Source: Danxiaibacter flavus (GTDB taxonomy: Bacteria > Bacteroidota > Bacteroidia > Chitinophagales > Chitinophagaceae). From it: DNA of 64,000 nucleotides. Below the pieces are notes generated by a model. It saw only the letters and a list, made by a program, of their open reading frames with translations, was not told the DNA's origin and made no database searches. The DNA lies in the NCBI RefSeq assembly GCF_041060425.1, contig NZ_JAULBC010000007.1:310001-374000 (forward strand), read 5' to 3'. Position 1 is the stretch's first letter. Each line of letters starts with the position of its first letter. Made by a program: the position numbers and the translations under genes. This document shows, one piece after another, positions 1 to 7,756 of this stretch.

Positions 1-561
1 GCAGCTCAGTCGGACAAAAGATTTAAAGCGGTGGCGACCCTGAGTATGTTCAATTCAGGCGAAGTAAGACGCAATGGTTTTCAGAACGCTCAATTAGCTA
101 CCATTCAGCAGCGACTAAAACAAGCATCGGATGCCCGTGAACAAGAAGCAGCAGGTGGTAAAATAATCTATGCAGGCGAAGCAAACCCCAATCTGACAGA
201 AGAGGAAATTGCTAAAATTCCTACCGATCTATATCGCGAAGGATATGCATACTATTTCAGAACCCATGCACATCCAAATTCAACCTTTCTATACACCATG
301 AGCAGCCTGCTCGACTTAATGACCTGGGATGCTACCATGAATATGGATTTAATCAATCAACCCCTGCTAATGATAGCCGGAAGCAAGGCTGACACAAAAT
401 ATATGACGGATGAAGCATTCAGCAAAGCAACCAATGCAAAAAGTAAGGAGCTATTTCTGATCGATGGAGCTACCCATATTCAAACTTATTGGAAACCCGA
501 ATATGTATCGCAAGCCGTAAATAAATTGGTTAAATTTTATCAAATCAATCTTCAACAATGA
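1..561 (+). CDS. alpha/beta hydrolase, C-terminal part (5' truncated by window)
   Basis: The frame is open from base 1, so the gene starts upstream of the window; a GTG at 31 is only an internal codon. The visible 186 residues look like the C-terminal half of an alpha/beta hydrolase: a strand followed by an acid-loop candidate (MIAGSKADTKY) and, near the end, the expected catalytic histidine in DGATHIQTY. The nucleophile elbow would lie upstream and cannot be checked. The stop overlaps the start of the cupin gene by 4 bases (ATGA), so the two are probably translated together. The substrate cannot be told from this fragment. Confidence 0.75.
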   Translation, partial: AAQSDKRFKAVATLSMFNSGEVRRNGFQNAQLATIQQRLKQASDAREQEAAGGKIIYAGEANPNLTEEEIAKIPTDLYREGYAYYFRTHAHPNSTFLYTMSSLLDLMTWDATMNMDLINQPLLMIAGSKADTKYMTDEAFSKATNAKSKELFLIDGATHIQTYWKPEYVSQAVNKLVKFYQINLQQ

Positions 562-1022
562 AATATCTCCTGCCGTTTGCAGCTGTTCTATTTGCAGCTT
601 GCAACAACAATCAAAAAATGAAAGACGTAAAGCAGCAAAATGCACTTGTATTTCCGCAAGGTGAAAAAATTGCAAATGGAAATTTCACAGGAGTAGCCTA
701 CCTGAAAACATTAGTAGAAGCGGATAGCCTTAACTCCATATCCGTTGGAAATGTAACTTTTGAGCCCGGGGCAAGAAGCAAATGGCACGTCCATCCGGCA
801 GGACAAATATTGTTGGTAATAGACGGTGTAGGTTACTACCAGGAAAAAGGACAGCCTAAAAAAATACTTCGTAAAGGTGATGTTGTAAAATGTCCGCCTA
901 ATATCGCCCATTGGCACGGAGCAAGTATCGACACCGCATTTGTTCAGGTAGCTATAACGGGCAGAGAAAAAGGTGAAACAGTTTGGCTGGGTGGTGTAAC
1001 GGATGAGGAATACAAAAAATAA
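558..1022 (+). CDS. cupin-domain lipoprotein
   Basis: A 154-residue protein with a lipoprotein signal (LFAAC, Cys15), so it is probably anchored on the periplasmic side of a membrane. The cupin barrel shows the two metal motifs: W76-H-V-H79-P followed by a glutamine, and later the PPNIAHWHG segment with His118 and His120, which together would hold a mononuclear metal. Such small cupins are often annotated as quercetin-dioxygenase-like or carboxymuconolactone-decarboxylase-linked proteins, but nothing here fixes the substrate. The start overlaps the stop of the upstream hydrolase, which points to one transcript and a shared small-molecule role. It is followed directly by repeat block 1. Confidence 0.8.
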   Translation: MKYLLPFAAVLFAACNNNQKMKDVKQQNALVFPQGEKIANGNFTGVAYLKTLVEADSLNSISVGNVTFEPGARSKWHVHPAGQILLVIDGVGYYQEKGQPKKILRKGDVVKCPPNIAHWHGASIDTAFVQVAITGREKGETVWLGGVTDEEYKK

Positions 1023-2723
1023 AAGGGTACCATTTGCTTGTCAAAATTTCAACTATTATGCAACAAGTCAATGTCTTCTTTTTTTAAAATAGCCTTTAAG
1101 AATTTTATGAAACGTTTGAAAAATAAGCAGTACTGAGAACATAATGTGTGTGAAACCTTACATAAGAAAATTTAAGCAAGCCAATCATCCAAATTATTGA
1201 AACAAACCGGCAGAAGTTCAGGCTCGGGCGCGTGTGTTGCGCAGGATCACACGTGTCTACTAATTTCAAGCCGATTACATCGGCGATAGTGAAACAACAT
1301 ATCATTAAAAAGCAATAACTTAAGTTACGGGGTCATTCCTTTCCTAAACAAATTTTGTATTCACCTGTCCCGATGCAATCGGGAGTGAATTAATAGAACC
1401 GAAGCGAAATTTTTTAAACCATATAAGACATATAAGGACGTATAAGAAGTGGTGACCGAGGTTCGACTAGAGCTTGATTGTATTACTCAACCAGTTTGTG
1501 CCTTTCACCATTGACTATTCACAATTCACTAGTCGTATAGAAGGCCATTTAAGAGATGCTTCGCATTAGAACCGCGACACCACTTCATGGGCTCTGGCGC
1601 GTGTGTTCCGCAGGATCACACGTGTCTACTAATTTCAAGCCGATTGCATCGGCGATAGTGAAACAACATATCATTAAAAAGCGATGATTTCAGTTACCGG
1701 GGCAATCCTTTCCTAAACAATTTTTTGTCTTCACCTGTTTTGATACAATCGGGAGAGAATTAAAAGAACCGAAGCGAAATTTTTTAAACCATATAAGACA
1801 TATAAGGACGTATAAGAAGTGGTGACAGAGATTCGACTAGAGCTTGATTGTATTACTCAACCAGTTTGTGCCTTTCACCATTGACTATTCACAATTCACT
1901 AGTCGTATAGAAGGCCATTTAAGAGATGCTTCGCATTAGAACCGCGACACCACTTCATGGGCTCTGGCGCGTGTGTTCCGCAGGATCACACGTGTCTACT
2001 AATTTCAAGCCGATTGCATCGGCGATAGTGAAACAACATATCATTAAAAAGCGATGATTTCAGTTACCGGGGCAATCCTTTCCTAAACAATTTTTTGTCT
2101 TCACCTGTCCCGATTCAATCGGGAGAGAATTAATAGAACCGAAGCGAAATTTTTTAAACCATATAAGACATATAAGGACGTATAAGAAGTGGTGACCGAG
2201 ATTCGACTAGAGCTTGATTGTATTACTCAACCAGTTTGTGCCTTTCACCATTGACTATTCACAATTCACTAGTCGTATAGAAGGCCATTTAAGAGATGCT
2301 TCGCATTAGAACCGCGACACCACTTCATGGGCTCTGGCGCGTGTGTTCCGCAGGATCACACGTGTCTACTAATTTCAAGCCGATTGCATCGGCGATAGTG
2401 AAACAACATATCATTAAAAAGCGATGATTTCAGTTACCGGGGCAATCCTTTCCTAAACAATTTTTTGTCTTCACCTGTCCCGATGCAATCGGGAGAGAAT
2501 TAGTAGACACGAGTGACCGGCGGAGCCGAACACTCGCGCCAGAAGCTCCTTCGCGGAGAAAGAATTAGAAAGCAAGTCTCTCAACATGCAGTCGTTTCTT
2601 TGGACTGAAAAGAGATAAAGTAACGCTTATTGTGTAAGCATAACCAAATTCCGCAGTTTTAAGTTTCAATAATCTGTTTAATTTTAAACTGGATCTGAAA
2701 AAATAAGAACTGAAAAACCATTT
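1023..2723. repeat. intergenic repeat block 1 with 370-bp tandem units
   Basis: No convincing gene in 1.7 kb. From about 1222 the sequence repeats with a period of 369-370 bp (unit starts at 1222, 1591, 1961 and 2331). Each unit holds the left half of the ~210-bp palindromic element, then an ACCGAAGCGAAATTTTTT module with phased ATATAAG triplets, then a CACCATTGACTATTCAC module ending in GATGCTTCGCAT. The units from 1591 onward are almost identical, so the expansion is recent or kept uniform by gene conversion. Only the last unit carries the complete element. Bases 2560-2723 are unique and form the upstream region of the oxidoreductase gene. Confidence 0.85.
2333..2543. mobile_element. complete ~210-bp palindromic MITE/REPIN-like element, copy 1
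   Basis: It begins TCTGGCGCG and ends CGCGCCAGA. The similarity of the two ends reaches about 75 bp inward: both, read inward, give CTGGCGCG, a hairpin, GTGTCTACTAATT, a CCGATTGCATCGG stem and GTGAA. The ends are therefore inverted copies around a ~55-bp centre. No ORF. This is the last unit of the tandem array and the only one there with both ends. Confidence 0.8.
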
Positions 2724-3746
2724 ATGAAGAAGATAGGATTTTTATCATTCGGTCATTGGGCAAACCACCCTGCTTACAAAACGCGTACTGCAAGCGATAC
2801 GCTGCTTCAGTCTATTGACCTGGCTGTTGCTGCCGAACAAATTGGCTTAGACGGCGCCTATTTTCGGGTGCATCATTTCGCGGCTCAGTTAGCCTCTCCA
2901 TTTCCTTTGCTTTCGGCTATCGGTGCCAAAACAAGTAAAATAGAGATTGGGACAGGTGTAATTGATATGCGTTACGAAAACCCACTGTACATGGTGGAAG
3001 ATGCCGGGGCTGCAGATTTAATTTCGGAGGGACGGTTGCAGTTGGGAATCAGCAGGGGATCGCCGGAACAAGTAATTGATGGGTGGCGCTATTTTGGATA
3101 TGAACCGGCAGAAGGAGAAACTGATGCTGAAATGGGACGCCGTAAAGCATTGGAATTTTTAGATAAGCTAAAAGGTGTCGGGTTTGCACAACCTAATCCG
3201 TACCCGATGTTTCCGAACCCGCCGGGCCTGCTGCGTTTGGAGCCCTATTCAGAAGGATTGCGTGAACGTATTTGGTGGGGTGCGGCATCTAATGCCACAG
3301 CGGTTTGGGCCGCCGAAAAAGGAATGCATCTTCAAAGCTCTACCCTGAAGTACGATGAAAGCGGAAAGCCTTTCCATGTACAGCAGGCCGAGCAGATCAG
3401 GTTGTATAAAGAAGCGTGGAAAAAAGCGGGACATAAGCGTGAACCCAGGATATCTGTAAGCCGTTCTATTTTCGCATTGATAACTGAACAAGACCGCCTT
3501 TATTTTGGACAACAAACCAGCCGCGTCGATCAAATCGGAATGATTGAACAGGATAAACGCGCCATCTTTGGAAGAAGCTATGCCGCAGAACCAGATCAGC
3601 TGATTAAAGAATTGTCGGAAGACGAAGCAATTCAGGAGGCAGATACGGTCCTGTTAACCATACCAAATACATTGGGCGTAGATTACAATGTACATCTACT
3701 GTCATCTATTTTAACGCATGTTGCACCGGGACTGGGTTGGCGGTAG
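2724..3746 (+). CDS. LLM-class (luciferase-like) flavin-dependent oxidoreductase
   Basis: A 340-residue single-domain protein of the bacterial luciferase fold. It starts MKKIGFLSFGHW and carries the family pattern of a conserved His-His in strand 2 (FRVHHF), the EIGTGVIDMRYENP segment, and EGRLQLGISRGSPEQ, which usually contacts the flavin phosphate. Length is normal for the family. Members use reduced FMN supplied by a separate reductase to oxidise small organic molecules; the substrate cannot be read from sequence. It stands alone between repeat block 1 and the DHFR-like gene, 250 bases away, and is probably monocistronic. The ATG was chosen because the first beta strand begins immediately after it. 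Confidence 0.88.
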   Translation: MKKIGFLSFGHWANHPAYKTRTASDTLLQSIDLAVAAEQIGLDGAYFRVHHFAAQLASPFPLLSAIGAKTSKIEIGTGVIDMRYENPLYMVEDAGAADLISEGRLQLGISRGSPEQVIDGWRYFGYEPAEGETDAEMGRRKALEFLDKLKGVGFAQPNPYPMFPNPPGLLRLEPYSEGLRERIWWGAASNATAVWAAEKGMHLQSSTLKYDESGKPFHVQQAEQIRLYKEAWKKAGHKREPRISVSRSIFALITEQDRLYFGQQTSRVDQIGMIEQDKRAIFGRSYAAEPDQLIKELSEDEAIQEADTVLLTIPNTLGVDYNVHLLSSILTHVAPGLGWR

Positions 3747-4002
3747 ATTTTATATCATTTTTTTGGTATCATTAGATACCGCCAAAAAGCAGTATCTAAT
3801 GTTCGATTGTTTCCTTTGGTTCATGGATCAACGGATAAAGCGGGCTTTGACTTTATAAAAGTCAGACAGCTGTCCGGGAGTGACGAATTTCAAATGCTCA
3901 TCCACCAGCAATGACTGGTTGTTGCCTGTTATAAAACGACAATGCATTATGGGTTACGATGTTCATATAACAAGACAAGAACAGGCCGAAAAAAAAGAAA
4001 AT

Positions 4003-4578
4003 ATGAAAAAGGTAATTGCAGCAATCAATATGACGCTTGACGGCTTTTGTGACCATACCTCGGGTGTCCCTGACGAAGAAGTACATCAACATTACGCTGA
4101 CCTGTTGAGAGGTGCAGATGCCATTTTATATGGCAGGATAACCTACCAGCTCATGGAATTTTGGCAAACCGTTCTGCAAAATCCCACAGGTGATAAAGCA
4201 ATGGACGACTTTGCAGTCGCGATAGACAAAACCCCGAAGATTATCTTTTCCCGAACACTAAAAAGCGTAGACTGGAAAAGTGCGAAATTAGCAAGTCAGG
4301 ACCTTGAGAAAGAAGTTTTGGAACTTAAACAATCCCTCAATGACGGGAGTAAAGCCGTTTTTGTGGGCAGTCCGAGCTTGATTGTAGCTTTGACGAAACT
4401 TAATTTAATAGACGAATATCAACTTTGTGTTCATCCTGTTATCGCGGGAAGTGGTTTGCCTTTATTTAAAAACATCAGCGAAAAAATTACGCTTAAACTC
4501 ATAAAGACCAAAACCTTTGGCGGTGGTGCAGTCATTCTTTATTATGAACCGGCAAACGAAACAACAACAAATCGCTAA
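4003..4578 (+). CDS. DHFR-family (RibD-like) reductase
   Basis: A 191-residue dihydrofolate-reductase-fold protein of the RibD C-terminal type. It begins MKKVIAAINMTLDGF, with Asp13 in the usual TLDG position, then LYGRITYQ (about 43-49) and a nucleotide-binding loop VFVGSPSL (about 119), and PVIAGSGLPLF near 145. The frame is open upstream to 3880, but those residues have no similarity to the fold, so the ATG at 4003 after an A-rich tract was chosen. The true role is unknown; these stand-alone proteins are not the folate enzyme. The stop codon TAA lies inside CGCTAACAT, part of the border motif shared with the following genes. Confidence 0.85.
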   Translation: MKKVIAAINMTLDGFCDHTSGVPDEEVHQHYADLLRGADAILYGRITYQLMEFWQTVLQNPTGDKAMDDFAVAIDKTPKIIFSRTLKSVDWKSAKLASQDLEKEVLELKQSLNDGSKAVFVGSPSLIVALTKLNLIDEYQLCVHPVIAGSGLPLFKNISEKITLKLIKTKTFGGGAVILYYEPANETTTNR

Positions 4579-4592
4579 CATCGTTAGCGGCA
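4571..4592 (+). other. cassette-border-like inverted motif after the DHFR gene
   Basis: CGCTAACATCGTTAGCGG is a nearly perfect palindrome (CGCTAAC / GTTAGCG) overlapping the stop codon, followed by CAATGC. A close relative, CACTAATCCGTTGGCC, follows the decayed gene near 5887. It resembles a collapsed recombination border (left CTAAY plus right CGTTRGC), but no integrase is in the window. Confidence 0.4.
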
Positions 4593-4611
4593 ATGCAACA
4601 ACACCACGATT

Positions 4612-5364
4612 ATGATCTATAATGTTTTAAATGGAGACGCTCTTGCTTATAGTTTCCCGGACACGAAAATCGAAGGGGATGTAATAGTTGTCAGAGAAGC
4701 GCTTATCGATGGAGACTTATCAGGAGATAATCTGCGTGACTTTTGGCAATCAAGGGCTAAATATCACGGCGCTACAGAAGAACAATACCATAATGATGTT
4801 GTAAAGGAATTTGAAAAAATAATTAATGCACCGGCCAATTCCGAATTCAACCTTTGGTTTGAGTTTGATCTGTTCTGCCAGGTTAATATGTGGTTTGTTA
4901 TTTCAATTATTAATAATTTGCCGGTAAACAAAAGGGTTTATGCTGTTTATACTTCTTACTTAGACCGGACAAGCAAAATGTTTTGGAATGGCTTTGGTCC
5001 GGCAAATTCAAGCGAACTTGCTGCCTGTTTTGCTGACAAAATTCTTTTAACCGATGTTGACCTGCAATTAGGGCAAGACTTATGGACGGCTTATAAAAGC
5101 AGCAACCTTGAGGAACTAGCCCGCTTTGCAACAAATCAATCTTCTGCTTTCCCTTATCTGCAAGATGTAGTAAAAGCAGATACTGACCGTTTTCCAAAAG
5201 ATGGTACAAAAGGAAGACCCGAAAGAGTCCTGGAGGACATAACCAGAAATATTTCTATCGACTTTAATAAAGTATGTATAGAATTTTGGAGCAGAGAAAG
5301 CATTTATGGATTTGGTGACACTCAGGTAAAAGACCTTTATGATAAAGTAATGTACGGCCACTAA
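4612..5364 (+). CDS. DUF1835 domain-containing protein
   Basis: A 250-residue soluble protein. The N-terminal 100 residues match what I know of DUF1835: a start of the type hhNGDAhA (here VLNGDALAYSF), then VVREALIDGDL, then a conserved region with DLFCQVNMWF. The remainder is helical with no catalytic motif I recognise. DUF1835 proteins have no established reaction, although a nucleic-acid or kinase-regulator role has been suggested. There is no signal peptide, so it is cytoplasmic. It lies 33 bases after the DHFR-like gene on the same strand, and its stop codon TAA sits in GGCCACTAACATG, which resembles the border after the preceding gene. Probably one of several independently acquired small genes. 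Confidence 0.75.
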   Translation: MIYNVLNGDALAYSFPDTKIEGDVIVVREALIDGDLSGDNLRDFWQSRAKYHGATEEQYHNDVVKEFEKIINAPANSEFNLWFEFDLFCQVNMWFVISIINNLPVNKRVYAVYTSYLDRTSKMFWNGFGPANSSELAACFADKILLTDVDLQLGQDLWTAYKSSNLEELARFATNQSSAFPYLQDVVKADTDRFPKDGTKGRPERVLEDITRNISIDFNKVCIEFWSRESIYGFGDTQVKDLYDKVMYGH

Positions 5365-5480
5365 CATGTGGTTTTGAAAAAAACTGGCGTGACGGAACGC
5401 AGCATTAGTTTTGGTTCTCAACTGGATTTTAAATTTGGCGGCATCAATAACAATGAACTTTAAATCATTATTGTCCGACT
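5365..5480 (+). other. long form of the cassette-border-like sequence
   Basis: After the DUF1835 stop the sequence runs CTAACATGTGGTTTTG, then AAACTGGCGTGACGG and ACGCAGCATTAGTTT, which can fold as an imperfect hairpin (AAACT/AGTTT and CGT/ACG). No ORF. It would be the uncollapsed form of the short motif at 4571-4592. This reading is inference. Confidence 0.3.
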
Positions 5481-5520
5481 AAAATTTCAACGACAGAGTG
5501 GCGATTCCTATTAATCAATG

Positions 5521-5874
5521 GTTAGGGATGAACTTCAGTCAAACAAATCCCGAAGCCCGCCTGACCGGACGGGCAGGGGATGAAATTATTATAGAATGGA
5601 ATACACATCTGTATTTGAACCCCGACGGGGTAATATTTTAGCTAGACCTTAAAAAGCCAATATTGAGAGTTGTTCACGACACCGATGGACATTGGCAATT
5701 CTAACTGGCGACCAAATGCAAGATGATATCAGGATTGTTGCGTTGGAACAAATGGTAACCAGGGACAGAACGCTTAACGACGCTTTTGATTTGGATTATG
5801 GTTATTCAATGGACAGAGACTTTATTGGTGGAAAATGGATTAGGACAAAATTGGACGTTGAAGAAAACGAATAG
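5521..5874 (+). pseudogene. decayed small gene (DUF2185-like)
   Basis: In frame 2 from about 5579 the sequence reads DEIIIEWNTHLYLNPDGVIF, a TAG stop (about 5639), then LDLKKPILRVVHDTDGHWQF and a TAA. Adding one base after the TTC of WQF continues it perfectly as LTGDQMQDDIRIVALEQM and on to a stop at 5874. So at least one nonsense and one -1 frameshift separate it from an intact gene. The HD-DGxWQFLxGDQ pattern resembles DUF2185-type small proteins, some of which act as immunity proteins. A GC-rich palindrome (GCCCGCCTGACCGGACGGGC, about 5556-5576) near the start may be an insertion. Confidence 0.55.
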
Positions 5875-6009
5875 AACAATTGCCACTAATCCGTTGGCCG
5901 ACATAGTAGCAGGCACCTCTCCCATTTTCGCCGAATTACCCGATTGACACTTGACGCAATCAACCTCTTTTTTGACGCGGTTATACCTGTTTATTTTATA
6001 GTTAAGTGC

Positions 6010-6017
6010 TACGTTTG
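6010..6017 (+). promoter_or_regulatory. candidate -7 promoter box for the VOC gene
   Basis: TACGTTTG matches the Bacteroidota -7 consensus TAnnTTTG and lies 26 bases before the ATG at 6044. The -33 box is weak (TGTTTA about 16-18 bases upstream). Confidence 0.4.
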
Positions 6018-6043
6018 AGGCACTCAAATCAATCATATTAATT

Positions 6044-6484
6044 ATGGCATTCATCAATCCTCACGTTAACTTCAATGGAAATGCTGAAGAAGCATTTACC
6101 TTTTACCAATCAGTATTTGGCGGTGCGTTTGCAAAGGTTGTTCGTTTCAAAGACATTGCAAGCGCTGAGTTTCCGGTAGCGGAAAAGGAAGAAAACAAGA
6201 TCATGCATATTGCTTTACCAATCGGAAAAAATAATTTCTTGATGGGAAATGATGTTCCTGAAGTTTTGGGTAGAACAAACGAAAACGAGAACAGAAGTAA
6301 AATTGTCGTTATTGCAGAAAGCAAAGAAGAAGCAGACAAAGTTTATAATGGACTTTCGGTTGGAGGACAAATAGAAGGGCCTATCGGTGACAGCCCCTGG
6401 GGCTCCTATTTTGGGTGTTTCAGAGACAAATATGGTATTGAATGGATCGTGGAATTTGACCCAAATAATACAACGGATAAATAG
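6044..6484 (+). CDS. VOC family protein (PhnB / glyoxalase-like)
   Basis: A 146-residue vicinal-oxygen-chelate protein of the PhnB/YjdN type. It starts MAFINPHVNFNGNAEEAF, with the typical FYQSVFGG, and later has MHIALPIG, FLMGNDVPE and the final strand PWGSYFGCFRDKYGIEWIVEF. Length is normal. PhnB-like members often lack an assigned substrate; some relatives give resistance to small molecules. It has its own candidate promoter box, so it need not depend on the genes upstream. About 20 bases after the stop lies AACGCCTAATAAGGGG, again resembling the CTAAY border of the neighbouring small genes. Confidence 0.88.
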   Translation: MAFINPHVNFNGNAEEAFTFYQSVFGGAFAKVVRFKDIASAEFPVAEKEENKIMHIALPIGKNNFLMGNDVPEVLGRTNENENRSKIVVIAESKEEADKVYNGLSVGGQIEGPIGDSPWGSYFGCFRDKYGIEWIVEFDPNNTTDK

Positions 6485-7756
6485 GGACGAAAACACCGAA
6501 CGCCTAATAAGGGGATTTCAATTACGATTGTATTTTTTGTCGCTAAATCTTCGATATTAAACCTCATTAATGAAACTTCTTCGCGAAGTCTCTGGCAAAG
6601 TCCCGGTGCGCATACCTGGGGCTTTGCATTTAGGAGAGTAAATACATTCGGTCGGCGTCTAATCTCAAAGCTTAAAGCAGACCGAAGCGAAGTTTTTTAA
6701 ACCATATAAGTAAGGTGTCGGGCGCCAACGTTTCTTTGTAAACAGTTGATAAAGCTTAAAGCCCAAAGCCTAAAGCTGACCGAAGCGAAGTTTTTTAAAC
6801 CATATAAGACATATAAGAGCAAATAAGAGCTTTGGCTCAGGATAATAATAATACTTAAACGATAATACATTTACTTAGCCAGCTCGAACCTTCACCATTG
6901 ACCATTCACTATTCACTAGTTATATAGAAGTCATATAAGGGCGTGTAAGACCTTACCACCCCAGGTTAATGCTGACTAGGGTAGTTTATCCCTACTCAGC
7001 CAGTTTGTGCCCTTCACCATTGACTATTGACTATTCACCAGTTGTATAGAAGGACATTTAAGAGATGCTTCGCATGGGAACCATGATGTCACTTCAATCA
7101 CAAAACGATTATCATCTCAGGCTCTGGCAGGCTCTGGCGCGTGTGTTCCGAAGGATCACACGTGTCTATTAATTTCAAGCCGATTGTATCGGCGATTGTT
7201 TGACAGCATATCATTAAAAAGCAAGGACTTCAGTTACCAGGGTATTTTTACAAAACAAATTTTGTCTTCACCGGTCCCGATTCGGCTCTGGCGCCTGTGT
7301 TCCGAAGGATCACACGTGTCTATTAATTTCAAGCCGATTGTATCGGCGATTGTTTGACAGCATACATTAAAAAGCAAGGACTTCAGTTACCAGGATATTC
7401 CTTTACAAAACAAATTTTGTCTTCACCGGTCCCGATGCAATCGGGAGTGATTTTGATAGACACAAGCGACCGGAGGAGTCGAACACTCGCGCCAGAAGCG
7501 AGACCTCGCGACAAAGCGGCCACCGAACACTTTGCGAGAAACAGAGATTTTAATTGTAAAACAGTGAAATCAACATGCTAATTTATAATGTCTATCTTGA
7601 GCGCAGAAAACCCATTTATCCCCGAATTGTGCGGGAGTCTGTTTTGATTCAAAGAAATAGTAACGATCTTGTGTCTTTTTAGTGGTTATACCTGGTACGG
7701 GTTTGTTGTTCTGTATATAATTATTTGCTATTGTTGAATATTAAAAAGTATACATC
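6485..7756. repeat. intergenic repeat block 2
   Basis: 1.27 kb without a supported gene. At 6595-6627 there is a hairpin (GCAAAGTCCC / GGGGCTTTGC) without a T-tract. Around 6670-6715 and 6757-6800 the module AAAGCnGACCGAAGCGAAGTTTTTTAAACC occurs twice as a direct repeat. From 6890 follow CACCATTGACCATTCACTATTCAC modules and then two palindromic elements, the first (7137 to about 7283) cut short by the second. Bases 7560-7756 are unique and hold the upstream region of the phosphoesterase gene. The 75-codon ORF at 7354-7581 lies inside the repeat and is not a gene. Confidence 0.8.
7287..7496. mobile_element. complete palindromic element, copy 2 (abuts a truncated copy at 7137-7283)
   Basis: Left end TCTGGCGCC, right end CGCGCCAGA, 210 bp. 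The left neighbour is another copy that stops in its right-half CCCGATT stem exactly where this copy begins, as expected if one copy inserted into the other and the distal piece was then lost. The loop of the left inner hairpin is TGT here rather than TGC, while the stem is unchanged. Confidence 0.75.

Noticed and set aside
1222..2490. CRISPR array suggested by regularly spaced repeats
   Set aside because: The units are 370 bp and almost identical throughout, without short repeats and unique spacers.
3765..3780. GGTATC-ATTA-GATACC hairpin as terminator of the flavin oxidoreductase gene
   Set aside because: The T-run lies before the stem, not after it, for the + strand transcript, so it does not fit an intrinsic terminator.
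7354..7581. 75-codon ORF as a gene
   Set aside because: It lies entirely in the palindromic element and repeat tail; the same DNA recurs elsewhere without the ORF.
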